Of a DNA stretch of 64,000 nucleotides, positions 45,153-56,757 are shown piece by piece (the first letter of the stretch is position 1; each line of letters starts with the position of its first letter). The stretch is from positions 39,172,426 through 39,236,425 of the forward strand of contig CP136064.1 of assembly GCA_032622095.1 (NCBI GenBank), given 5' to 3'. Position numbers and translations under genes: made by a program. This stretch comes from Siphonodentalium dalli. Taxonomy: Eukaryota > Mollusca > Scaphopoda > Gadilida > Siphonodentaliidae. The notes beneath the pieces were generated by a model. The model made no database searches, was not told the origin of the DNA, and saw nothing but the letters and a program-made list of their open reading frames with translations.

Positions 45153-46429
45153 ATGCGTTGTTTTACATATAACTTGAATCAATCAAGTTTACTGAGTATA
45201 TCCTTTCGATATAATACTTATTGTGTCAATAATCGGTTATCTATGCTTTTCCCAATCTGTCAGTCATTTTATTTTTGGAATACTCATTCGTTGGATAATG
45301 CACGGCAGTCACAAGCATGTGACCATAATCAAAATGGCGGAATTCATGTGTAATCAAACTGGTCACGATCGGTGAATGTATATAAACAGAGTTATGAAGA
45401 AATTCCACCATATATATTTTTTGAATGAACAAGACAGTCAATGACTGTGGGGTCGCTTACCAGACTGCAAAGACTGATATGACTGGGACTCTGGAGACCA
45501 AAACAGTCAGCACTTTTCATAATCACTTTAAAAGAAGTAGATTTAAACAGGATATGTGGCTAGAGAGACTTCAAGTATGTAGCTTGGTGAAAATCCACCT
45601 TAAAATTGCCAACTGTACACTACTGATCACCCCCCTCCTCCAGCTCAACAAGTCCCCTCCCGACCGGGCTCCAGACTCCCAAGTCTTAGGTTGGAATTTC
45701 ACAACCGACACCTCAAACTTTCTCAATTGTTGGAAATTTCCAATCTCACAAGCGCCTTTTTCTAAAACCATTTAAACATGTTTGAAGCCCAATTATCCAT
45801 GGACCCAAAACACAATACATGTATGTCAGACCAATCAGTCAGGTGGTTCCAAGGTAGATGTTTTAATGAATTTGGTATTTCGATGATTTTATTGGACACA
45901 AAAGTGTTAACTCCCCATAGCCTGCCATTTCTTGACAGGTTGACCTCATTTTAACAAATCTGAATCTCAGTCACTAAAGGATCCTCCTGATTCCTCCATA
46001 CTATATGTAAGCTAAATAGTCCAAACTCTCTTGAGAAGACATTTTAAGAATTACTATAGAGACATATAGTTATGTCCCTGGTCCCACCCTATTTAACCTG
46101 GTGACCCCATCTGAATAAATTTGAATCCCAGACACCAAAGAACCCTTCATACATATCATAAATATCAGTAAAATAGACCTGATGGTCCTTGTGAAGGAAG
46201 CATATTAAGAGGGAAAATGTCCTTCGCTTGGCCCCTATTTGACCAGGTGACCCCATTAAAAAAAATCTGATTTGCAGTCAAGGAAGAACATTCCATTCTA
46301 TATAAGCCAACTAGCTCTTGCAAACTTATTTTAAGAATTACTATGTAGTGAAATAGTTAAGTCTCTTGCTCTGCCCTTATTTGACTTTGTGATCCCATTT
46401 TCACAAATCTGATAAGGATAAGAATTAAG
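45153..46429. other. Intron with two old repeats
   Basis: 45432-45560 resembles 23090-23210 (GACAGTCAATGACTGTGG). 45910-46400 holds about three to four diverged units with ATTTGACCAGGTGACCCCAT and TTTTAAGAATTACTAT. No gene seen. Confidence 0.55.
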
Positions 46430-47760
46430 TTCCCCAGTTGAAGTTGGTGATATTCACCCATTGGGCACCTCATTTATGAATTTTATCTTCTGCAAATTAG
46501 GGGATATAGAAACTTCCTAGAAGGGAAATTTAACTAAAAACAATGTAAATTTGATACTATAGATACTTCCCAGAAGATGAGGCCTAAGCAGAATGAGGTC
46601 TCCAGAGGGTGAATTTGGTGATGCTAGCCTGCTGTGCAGGATAGCATCACAAAAAGCGTGTCTGTTTCTACATTGTGCATGCCTGGCCTCAAGCAACACA
46701 ATGTATTATACAATCAAGCCTTGAAATAGTGTGATAGTGTGTCTGTCATTTGCAGAATGAGGTCCCCAGAGGGTGAATTTAGTGACGCTAAATTCACCCT
46801 ATGGGGACCTCATTCTGATAAGGCCCTCAACTGCTATGGAAGATCTAGAATAAAATTGAATTTCCCCAGTTGAAGTTGGTGATGTTCACCCATTGGGCCC
46901 CTCAATTATGAATTTTATCTTCTGCAAATTAGGGGATATAGAAACTTCCTAGTAGGGAAATTTAACTAACAACAATGTAAATTTGATACTATAGATACTT
47001 CCCAGAAGATGAGGCCTAAGCAGAATTAGGTCTCCAGATGGTGAATTTTGTGATGCTAGCCCGCTGTGTGGGATAGCATCACTAAAAGCATGTCTGTTCC
47101 TACATTGTGCATGTCTGGCCTCAAGCAACACAATGTATTATACAATCAAGCCTTGAAATAGTCTGTCTGTTATTTGCAGAATAAGGTCCCCAGAGGGTGA
47201 ATTTAGTGACGCTATCCTGCACTGCGGGCTAGCATCACTAAAAGCATGTCTGTTTCTACATTGTGCATGTCTGGCCTCAAGCAACACAATGTATTATACA
47301 ATCAAGCCTTGAAATAGTCTGTCTGTTATTTGCAGAATGAGGTCCCCAGAGGGTGAATTTAGTGACGCTATCCTGCACAGCGGGCTAGTATTACTAAATT
47401 CACCCTCTGGGGACCTCATTCTGATAAGGCCCTCAACTGCTATGGAAGACCTAGAATAAGATTGAAGTTCCCCAGTTGAAGTTGGTGATGTTCACCCATT
47501 GGGCACCTCAATCATGAATTTTATCTTCTGCAAATTAGGGGATATATAAACTTCCTAGAAGGGAAATTTAACTAACAATGTAAATTTGATACTATAGATA
47601 CTTCCCAGAAGATGAGGCCTAAGCAGAATGAGATCTTGAGACTCTAGGTACTTCCCAGAAGATGAGGCCTAAGCAGAATAAGGTTCTCAGATGGTGTATT
47701 TGGATATGCTAGCCTGCTGTGTGGAGCAACATAAATTCACCCTCTGGGAAGACACTCTTA
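46430..47760. repeat. Tandem array of H-derived composite units
   Basis: CTTCCTAGAAGGGAAATTTA recurs at about 46512, 46945 and 47551, and CATTGTGCATGTCTGGCCTC at about 46670, 47103 and 47256. The units are about 430 bp, in places truncated, and each contains half an H core plus the CCCCAGTTGAAGTTGGTG central unit. This looks like tandem duplication of an H element with flanking DNA rather than separate insertions. Confidence 0.8.
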
Positions 47761-48269
47761 ATTCAAACTTGGAGAAAATGAAATTAATCTGATTTTAATG
47801 ACCACTGAGTGATAATGTAAACAACAAGGGTGCTTCATTGATAACACCATTAATCTCATTTAAATTACAAATGACATGAATTACACTCTCTGGGGATGGA
47901 TAGCACTATGGCATAGCAGTTGTTATCTACCCATCTGCCAGTTGTATAAACATGTATCCATCAGAGCACATGGGTGGCTTGAATACAAGGATTAAAGTAC
48001 ATTTTGTAATTTACTGAACATTTCTGTACATCTGTCTGTTCCTGATTTCTCCCAAACCCCTGATTTCAACCAAATATAGTGGAGTGACTAGAGGTACCTC
48101 CCCTCCCCTCCCAAAGATGTAATGTCATAGGTTCTTCAAAATTTTAATGAGTTTTTTATTTAAAAATAAAATATTTTATTTAATAAAATAAAATTATTTA
48201 TTAAAAATAAAATATATATATATATTTATTTATTTTTTGGTTAAATTGAGCAATAAGTTAAATTGAAGA
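47761..48269. other. Intron, AT-rich
   Basis: TTTATTTAAAATAAA-type low complexity at about 48150-48235. No gene seen. Confidence 0.5.
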
Positions 48270-48870
48270 AATGTGCAGTTGGGGAAGTGCATTCTCAATA
48301 ATGTTTGCGTTCTCAGTATGTGCTAAACAAGAGGTGGGATTTTGTCAAAAAGCCTGGCTTGCGAACTCATTTTAGGTACTGGTCATGGGAATGAATATAC
48401 CAATAAACAAAGTCCAATAACTCTGCTGAAAATATCTGGCCGGACCTGGTTTGCGAACTCGTTCTAGATACTGGTCATGTGAACTCATATACCCAAAATC
48501 TTTGAAATCCGTTGACATTTGTGGAAATGAGCCCTGTGACGTCGTCCATTTGCACACAAAAAAATAAACAAAGTCCAATAACTCCGCTGAAAATATCCGG
48601 CCGGACCTGGTTTGCGAACTCGTTCTAGAAACTGGTCAAGTGAACTCATATCCCAAATATCTTTGAAACCCCCGTTGAGATTTGTGGAAATGAGCCCTGT
48701 GACGTCGTCTATTTGCTATTTGGTAAATTCGACAAAATTAATAAACAAAGTCCAACAACTCCGCTAAAAATATCTGGCCAGACATGGCTTGCAAACTCAT
48801 TCTAGGTAATGGTCAGGTGAACTCATATACCACAAATCTTTGAAATCCGTTTACATTTGTTATGACTCTT
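48270..48870 (-). repeat. F repeat, inverted copy of the MVP-intron block
   Basis: Read on the minus strand it matches 2437-3020: CCCAACTGCACATTT start, TTTTGACAAAATCCCACC, then about three to four units with CATGACC and GCAAACCAGGTCC. Followed by GACGGACAGACAGACAGACG and CCCCCACAAAATTTTAAATT. Confidence 0.85.
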
Positions 48871-49615
48871 ACAAATTCGGGACGGACAGACAGACAGACG
48901 GAACGGAACCCATTGCTATATCCCCCACAAAATTTTAAATTTGGCGGGGGATAATTATTGGTGCCATCAACAATCACATTCAAATCACACCAAATTTTAT
49001 TTTAATCGACCCATACTACCCATTGTCAGTTCAAATCCAGTTAATCCACGTTACTTCATGATTTGGGAAATGATCAGACAGAAAATGTTCAAAATGAACC
49101 ACCGCAGCAGTTTCAATCCGAATCTCGAACCATTCGCAGGTTACTAGTTTATTACTATAATAAATACAAACCTAGGTAAATGTAAGTCATCATCCACTGG
49201 GCCCTGGTCATGGAAATGGTCAACATTTCTCCCTCTACAACAAATTCAATAAATTAGGAGCTGGAAAAATACAGATACAGAAATAATTCACGCCACAAAT
49301 CTTCAAACTCATAACTTATTCCACCAATTGTGGTCCAAGGTAATTATCACTCTTATTTTGTACAGGGTGGAAAATATTGTTAGAATAGAATAATACATAC
49401 ACACACAATAAAAGTTTGTTGTTCCACAGCTAACAAGGAATATAATTTAATGAGTATTTGTTTATTACAAGCAGTGAGGGGATGAAGCATTATGCCCTAG
49501 GGGATAGCCGGGGACACACAATTTGACACAACTCTCTTTCGATTCTGTGCACCGTTTTGACCAATAAATATATTACAAGGCAACCGTTAAAAGTCTTTGA
49601 AATAGGCAATTCATA
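48871..49615. other. Intron, no gene seen
   Basis: Short ACAGACAGACAGACGG run, otherwise unremarkable. Confidence 0.5.
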
Positions 49616-49793
49616 CATTAATGCTCTAAATAATCGACTCCTTAACCACAGCAGAATTATGGGTAACTTTTTATGATTTAGTCGGAAATATGGCTTGTTG
49701 CCATTCATCGGAAAGTCATATTTCCGACTAAATGCTGAAAAGTTTCCCATAATTCTGCTGTGGTTAAGGGGTCAATTACTTAGGGCATTACTG
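49616..49793. mobile_element. M-family foldback MITE
   Basis: Ends CATTAATGCTCTAAATAATC / ATTACTTAGGGCATTACTG with TA on both sides. Confidence 0.88.
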
Positions 49794-50239
49794 TAGTTCA
49801 ATGGGTCCAGCTAAAAGTGTACATAACAGATAAACAAGCCCCAGTGCTGCCCAGTGTGAAATAATTACGTTTAACGAAGATATGACAATTTATCAAATAG
49901 AGCAAAATGTTGACAATACTTGTGTGTCAAAGTTTCATGTATGCCATGACTGCTTCTCCTCGCCTCAACAGGCTACATGTATTACATTATCCCATATTTC
50001 ATGTATATTATAAAGTTACATCGCTGCACTTGGATGCTAACAGAATATAAACATAACCAGAGTTGAACAATGGTTGTGTCAAAATGTGTGGCACCTATAA
50101 ATACTGTTCTTCATATGAACTCTTGTGACAATAAGAAGCACATTGTGGCGTGGCAGGGACACTGTACCAATCGGCATCTTGATTTAGTTTTAAAACATGT
50201 GCAACATGCCAACATACTGGTATGTTCATAATATATACT
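49794..50239. other. Intron, no gene seen
   Basis: Nothing recognised. Confidence 0.5.
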
Positions 50240-50332
50240 AGATTTATATATTTTATTAGGGCCTTACCTCTTTGTTCTTGAGATTTATATAGATTTATAT
50301 ATTTTATTAGGGTCTTACCTCTTTGTTCTTGA
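50240..50332 (-). repeat. 51-bp tandem duplication carrying a splice donor
   Basis: Two units starting AGATTTATATATTTTATTAG on the plus strand, at 50240 and 50291. On the minus strand each unit contains CAAGAACAAAGAG followed by GTAAGA or GTAAGG and then CCTAATAAAATAT. The end of the large zinc-finger exon, its donor and an AATAAA hexamer are therefore all present twice. Confidence 0.85.
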
Positions 50333-52885
50333 TGGACTGAGACTGGTTGATACAACAATGTCCTTTTCTTGATTACTGCCTTCGTTATCACTACAAGAAG
50401 ACTTCCGACTTCTGCTTGTTTCAGATGAAGAGTTGGTACTTTTACCTTTACCTTTGTTTGTTCTTAACGTTTTTGTCTGTCCCTTACTTGACGCAGGAAT
50501 GATATTTTCGTTTCTGTTTGCTTTAGCACCAGTTGATCCACCATCGACAGTTTCTTTTTGTTTTTTGGGGCTGTCATGTTTAGCCTTGTTAGATTCCTTT
50601 CTGTCATGTTTAGCCTTGTTAGATTCCTTTCTGTGATGTTTACTTGTGGCAGATGATTTTGATTTGGAGGAGTCATTCGATGAGATGGAGGAGTCGTTCG
50701 ATGAGATGGAAGTGTCCTTTGTCAAACTTGAAGAGGTCTTTGTGGAAACATATTCCTTTATTGAACTTGAAGCTTGGTGTGTTGCACTGGAAGACCCATT
50801 TTTCAAAACAGATGACCCTTTTGTCGAAATGGAAGATTCCTTTGCTGAACTGGATTCTCCGTTTGTCGATGTTGAAGATGTCTTTGTCAAAGATGAAGAT
50901 TTCTTTGCCGACGCAGATGACTCATTTGCCAAAGAAGAAGATTCCTTTGCCGAAGATGATTTCTTTGAGGAGGCACAAGATTCCTTTGTAGAAGTGGACG
51001 ATTCCTTTGGCGAAGAAGATTTCTTTGACAAAGCCAAAGATTCCTTTTTGGAAGCAGACGTCTCCTTTGACAAATTAGAAGATTCTTTAGCCGAGGCAGA
51101 TGATTTCTTTGACAAGGCCAAAGATTCCTTTGTGGAAGCAGATGTCTCCTTTGACAAATTAGAAGATTCTTTAGCCGAGGCAGATGATTTCTTTGACAAG
51201 GCCAAAGATTCCTTTGTGGAAGCAGATGTCTCCTTCGACAAGGTAGAAGATTCCTTTGACGATGATGATTTCTTTGACGAGGCCAAAGAATCCTTTGTGG
51301 AAGCAGCTGTCTCCTTCGACAAGGTAGAAGATTCCTTTGACGATGATGATTTCTTTGACGAGGCCAAAGATTCCTTTGTGGAAGCAGATGTCTCGTTTGA
51401 CAAAGTAGAAGATTCCTTAAATGAAGATGATTTCTTTGACGAGGCCAAAGATTCCTTTGTAGAAGCAGATGTCTCCTTCGACAAGGTAGAAGATTCCTTT
51501 GACGAAGATGATTTCTTTGACAAGGCCAAAGATTCCTTTGTGGAAGCAGATGTCTCCTTCGTCAAGGTAGAAGATTCCTTTGACGAAGATGATTTCTTTG
51601 ACAAAGCCAAAGATTCCTTTGTGGAAGCAGATGTCTCCTTCGACAATGTAGAAGATTCCTTTGCCGAGGTAGATGATTTGCGTGCCGATGAGGACGATTC
51701 CCTTGTGGACGCAGATGATTCTTTTGCCGAGGCAGATGATTTATTTACAGATGAAGCAGATCCAGGAGTTGGAACAACAATTATGGTGAATGACTTACTT
51801 TTGTGAACAGCACAATGGTGTGATATGAACATAGTAGCAACAGAATTGAATGTCTTCTCACCAGCAGGACAGTGACCACAAGCAAACTCTTTGATGAAAT
51901 GGAATTTTTTCATGTGTGTGTCAAGGTCGCTAAGTTTTTTGCAGGAGAAATCACATGACGGGCATGCTAGCTTCACAATTTCATCCTTCTTTGAAACCAA
52001 CACGGTATGAGATGTACCTTTGTCTGTTTCTTTTTCCTTCTCTGGAATAGATTTTTCTTTCTCCTGGTCTTTTTTACCATCCTTATGTTTATCATTCGTC
52101 CCTTTGCTGGGGCGTACAAAAAACAAGAAAGTCTTATTGGCATGTAATTTACAGTGATGGCTCTTATACATCTCAATAACTGATTTATATGAATCACATT
52201 TTGAACAAAGAGCACAAACAACAAAACAGTCTGAATGAGTCGTTTCGATGTGCTTGTCCATTTCTGTCAATTTCTTGCTTTTATAGTAGCACGTTGGACA
52301 GCATATCTGTGTTTCAGTTGATTCTGTAGTAATATAACTAGATACCTTTGGTGTTGTGTCAGGGTGTCTCAAGAAAAAGAGAAACGATTTCCCTTTATGT
52401 TCCATGGAATGATGTTCTTTAAACATGTTAGCAATGGAAGTGTAAACTTCTGTTTTATTCGGGCAACGTGCACAAGCCTTATCATACTCTGTATGACGTT
52501 TCTTAATATGACGATCCATTTCACGAATGTTGTTATATCTGGTATCACACAGACTGCACACAGCAGGCACGTCAGCGAGGGGATCAACAGGTTTTGACTT
52601 CTGTGACCCAGGTGGGGGTGCCTTCTGAAGAGTGAATGCAAACTTTAGACTCTGTCCACGATGAACAACACAGTGATGTTCCCTATATAGTTGAGCTGAA
52701 GTGGAGAATGCCACTGGTTTTTTATCCATACAGTGTGAACAAGCCACATGATATTTTGCATGGTCCTCCTTCAAATGTACATCAAGCTCCTTGAAAGTCC
52801 GACATTGTGTTTCACACTCAGTGCATTTGAGCACAAAAACGCTAATTGCATTCGTACTGGTCGAATTATCTTGACTTTTATCCAT
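50319..52885 (-). CDS. Zinc-finger gene, large 5' coding exon: four paired-finger modules and Ser/Lys repeat tract
   Basis: 855 codons plus two bases, from ATG at 52885 (acceptor CTAATTTTATCTTTCAG ends at 52888, two bases before the ATG) to donor GTAAGA after 50319. Residues 21-75, 110-163, 196-248 and 308-361 are four copies of one module: a C2H2 finger C-x2-C-x12-H-x4-H, six residues, then C-x2-C-x15 to 17-HH-x3-H, and soon after a hydrophobic strand such as SFLFFL. Residues about 265-290 are a Lys/Glu linker. About 373-790 are Ser/Lys/Thr/Glu-rich with a 27-residue period (ESSTLSKETSASTKES...), and the end is basic (SKHHRKESNKAKHD). The architecture suggests a nuclear, nucleic-acid-binding protein with a long disordered tail. 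I do not recognise the family. If unspliced, the frame ends two codons on at TAA within the donor. Confidence 0.88.
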
Positions 52886-52918
52886 GACTGAAAGATAAAA
52901 TTAGAAGATATAAATAAC

Positions 52919-53500
52919 CAAGCCTGCAAATAGTGTATAATAAAAAGGTATATGACTAGAAGTCCTTCCTGTTCAAACCGAGTGGGGTCAGGGTTCGGAG
53001 GGCGAATATCCAGTGGATTTCGCGTGTTTTACGGGGTTGAGTTCCCGAATCGCTCTCTGGGTCATAGTTCAAGATCTCAATGACCTGATATAGAAGGTTG
53101 CTTGTATCATGGTCTGGTAGATTGAAGTGGAACGCTACCGGAGTATCTCTATTATGTCGAATGTCGGCCAGGTGTTAGGCGTGTTCTGAATTTGCGCTTG
53201 GTCTCCCCTACGTATTGGGAGTTGCATTTGTTGCATGTTAGTAGATAGATACAATTTTTCGTGAGGCAATTGCATCGTGAGGATAGTCCACGTAGGCTGA
53301 CTCCCTGCAAATAGTGTGTCTGTCATTTGCTGAATGATGTCCCCAGATGGTGAATTTAGTGACGCCATCACCAAATTCACCCTTTGAGAACGTCGTTCTG
53401 CTTAGGCCTCAACTGCTATGGAAGACCTAGGATCAGATTGAAGTTTACCAGATGAAGATCACCCATTTACTAGTCGCCTCGAATATGCATTTTATGCAGC
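52919..53500. mobile_element. H-family element split by a Penelope-like fragment
   Basis: Left end CAAGCCTGCAAATAGTGT at 52919. The rest (CTGTCATTTGCTGAATGATG ... GAAGACCTAGGATCAG) resumes at 53318, after the inserted fragment and a 14-bp duplication. The right terminus is lost. Confidence 0.8.
52937..53303 (-). pseudogene. Penelope-like element, GIY-YIG C-terminal fragment
   Basis: On the minus strand the reading TCNKCNSQYVGETKRKFRTR, then after a frameshift near 53165 DTPVAFHF, ILNYDPESDSG, IFALRTLTPLGLNRKDF and stop at 52958-52956. This fits the C-terminal GIY-YIG endonuclease domain of Penelope-like retroelements (QYVGET is the YIG half; the HxxNRDTPVAxHF and PxGLN blocks follow it). Only the last roughly 115 codons remain, so the copy is 5'-truncated and frameshifted. 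It is flanked by exact 14-bp repeats CCTGCAAATAGTGT at 52923-52936 and 53304-53317, a target duplication. Confidence 0.85.
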
Positions 53501-54956
53501 TGAGTCCTGCCACATAGGACGTGATTTGTGATTGAGTAGTTGACTGACACTAATGTAATATATTTTTGAAATTAATGGGATTACCTTCTAATTGTTCAGA
53601 CTATCGAATGCGTAGTTGGTCAATAGTCTTTGTTCACTCAGAATGGGGAAGAGGGTGACACACTGACACTACACCAATATTCGGTCCAAAATATCACCTG
53701 TCATGTTCAATCCCATGCATCTCCGAAAGTATTCTCTCACCGGAAGTCCTGAAACACAGGTCTTCCGGCAAGAGAAGACTTGTAAGTAGCATGCACAGCT
53801 CACAATGTTAATTGATTGCACGGCATATAATACATATTTCAATGGTGCACACCCAGCCCTGTGTTGTCTGTGTGAGTGCAAGATTACTACGAGTAGTATG
53901 ATGGTGGTTTACTTTGTAACATCAAGCAGTAAAGTTCTAATAAGATATAGACTCAAGTTAAAGATATATTATGTACTTATTTGGGTGCGTGAAACTAGTA
54001 AGTTAGTATTCAGGCACTATGGCAACTGGAGGAATATAGCATTCTAGTAACATTTCAAACAAATCGACCTTACCACTCCATAGAAAACATCATCTGAACT
54101 ATGCATTTTTGATTAAATATTTGGTGTCATTAGATATTTACCATAGGTATTGTAGCCAACCATAGTAACCTACATATAGTAATTTAGACCTCAAAATTAA
54201 CAACAATAAATGGCCGCTAGGCCACACATCCCTAGATATATAGTTGCTTTATTTGACTGGTGGCATTTTTAGAAAAAATTTATTCAACAACCATTGAATC
54301 AAACATTTCTTCAAACTATCTATATATTTGATAGTAAATTGATACATGTACCTAGTTTTATTAAGATATTTGATTAGGTACCATACTAAACAGTAAATTC
54401 TATGTCTGTGAAATTATCACCAGGATAGCAAAATAATTGGCATATTCCAAGTCAACAAACATCATAACTTCAGTAATGAAAGTGTCAATGACACTGTATC
54501 TCAATTTGGGAAGGAGTTTATTTTTTTGCTGAGCAATCAATAGAATGATAAAGAAGAAGGAAAGACAAAAAGTTACAGTAAAGGTCTTGTAATGTCTAGA
54601 TGAAATTATTTATATTTCGAACATTTCACTATTAAATGTGGGCTGCAGGGTGTGATGGATTCAAATTTTAAATCCAAGATGGCTGCTGGCAGATGAGGCT
54701 TTTTTTTGTTGTTGACAAAGTATTCTATAGAATATATTGCATAAATACAGACAATTCTGAAGAGAAATTATGGATTTTTTGTGAATTATATGTTGGGGAG
54801 ACGTGAGGCAATGCTCCTCGGTTGATGTCATTTTTTACAAAGTTTTTCCAGTCAAATAATTATAAATAAAAATTTATGTCAAATAACAAATCCTCTGGTT
54901 ACAGTCCTTGTCTTTTATTATGTTTCTATTAGTACATGTAAATATTTATTAGGCCA
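53501..54956. other. Upstream region, no gene seen
   Basis: No coding signal. AAATCCAAGATGGCTGCTGG at about 54670 recurs at about 61122. Any 5' UTR exon and promoter of the zinc-finger gene should lie at or beyond this region, but none could be identified. Confidence 0.45.
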
Positions 54957-56050
54957 TGGCTAGAGTACTGTATACGTCACATTATTCCGGCTATCAAAGT
55001 ACTGTATACGGCACTTTAGCCAAACTGCTAAAGTGCTGTATACGGCACTTTAGCCGAACTCCAGTCAAACTGCTAAGGTACCGTATACAGCACTTTAGCA
55101 CTTTGACTAGAGTACCGTATAAGTAGGCTATACATTTGATTCGCACGCCACGTGAATATGGCCTACATGCCGACATAATTGTGTTTTGAGTAATATGAAA
55201 TGCATGATGGCCTCAATCCATGCATAAATTGTTTATTATTTTGACATGGGACTAGGCCATACTGTAGTATATATATAACCAGGTATGTGATTTTGATTTT
55301 GGAAATGGGTGATCCTACGTGGATTCAAATCCCCAATTTTACCACGTGCTATCCGAATGGGCTCAAATTCCATTGAGCATGTGCCCGTTAATTTGGGAAT
55401 TGAATAAATCAGAAGTTGGACACTGCCATTTTTAAGACGATGAACGCGCGCATTTCAAGTTGGCACATTTTAAGTTGGCGTAATGACAGGCACCAAATGG
55501 ATGGTGTTGGTCATTTCAAAATGGTGCCTGTCAAATTTTCAGATGTACTGTATGAGACAGTATTTAAATTTCCAATCAACTTATTATTTGTCAATGATGC
55601 ACTCATTTTAGTGAGCATCCAATCAACACCCAGGAAAAATCCATGTTATTTTTGTTTTCAAAAGTTATAAAAACTTTACGTCGATTAATAAATACACATT
55701 CAATTCACAAACTAGATAATTTTATTCACTCTGAATTGATTTGAAATTAAAAAAGAACTATTTTTTACTTTCAATGTCCAATTTGGCCAGTAATGGCTCC
55801 TTGGATGTACCCAAACAGATACAGATTGTTTAAAAATCTGCATTGGACAAAATGTCCGACAGATACAGAATTGCACTGGACATAAGCTATTTTTCGTCGG
55901 ACAATGACCATGACCGGCCACTTATTTTGAGCCTTGGTCATGCAAGCAATGCATAGATCTACGGTACTTTAGCAGTTTGGCTAATGTACTGTATATGACA
56001 CTTTAGCAGTTCGGCTAAAGTGCCATATATGGCATTCTAGCCAGTCCGTA
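54957..56050. repeat. Inverted-repeat element with CACTTTAGC arms
   Basis: The left arm (54965-55125) has four to five units of the type ACTGTATACGGCACTTTAGC; the right arm (55963-56045) has inverted units (GTACTTTAGCAGTTTGGCTA, GACACTTTAGCAGTTCGGCT). The roughly 830-bp interior has only short, unconvincing open frames. Confidence 0.65.
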
Positions 56051-56186
56051 TTTATTATTTACTATTAAATTAATATTATTTATTATCATTTTAACAAACT
56101 CATGTGGTCCGCACTTGCACTCTGCCCACATGACAATTGTTGTCTCAAAGGAGTCATTTTCATTTTCATCTGGTGGCTCTAACGTA

Positions 56187-56695
56187 TGGGAAGCCAAATT
56201 GGCATTTAATAAATAATTGAGCTTAAGAACAATAAGAAATCTCTAATTGCCCTTAAGCTCAATAGGAATATTTCTTAAGCTTAAGTGCAATAAGATATTC
56301 CTTATTGCGCTTAAGTGCAATTACATCCTTATTGCACTTAAGCGTAATTAATATCTCCCTCATGAGATCACCCCTCTGCATATAGTAGAATCTGTCAATC
56401 TGAATAGGCCTACATGTGGACAGTCACCAATAAACTCCACCCATCGCACTATGGACTACACCATTTGAATTACAGGGAGTTTATGTAATGTGGCTTAAGC
56501 GCAATAAGAATATTCCTTATTGCGCTGAAGCGCAATTAGAGATTAAGATATTCCTTATTGTGCTTAAGCGCAATTATACCAGCTGATTATACATGTATAT
56601 TTCCATATTGCGCTTAAGCCCAATAAGATCTTCCCTTATTGCGCTTAAGCTCAATTATTTATTAAATGTCAATTTTGGCTTCCCATACTAATGCG
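56187..56695. repeat. Foldback built from GCGCTTAAGCGC-type palindromes
   Basis: Ends GTATGGGAAGCCAAATTGGC / AATTTTGGCTTCCCATAC. Inside, both arms repeat TTATTGCGCTTAAGCGCAAT-like palindromes separated by about 40 bp, so there are many nested hairpins. No TSD found. Confidence 0.8.
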
Positions 56696-56757
56696 TTGCA
56701 GACACAACACTTTTCACAATCATCACTAATTCACTTCTGGTTGATTTTTTTTTTTTT

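Noticed and set aside
50646-51806. 386-codon plus-strand open frame rich in Asp, Glu and Phe
   Set aside because: It is the exact antisense of the Ser/Lys repeat tract; its regularity follows from the 81-bp units and it has no splice or start context of its own.
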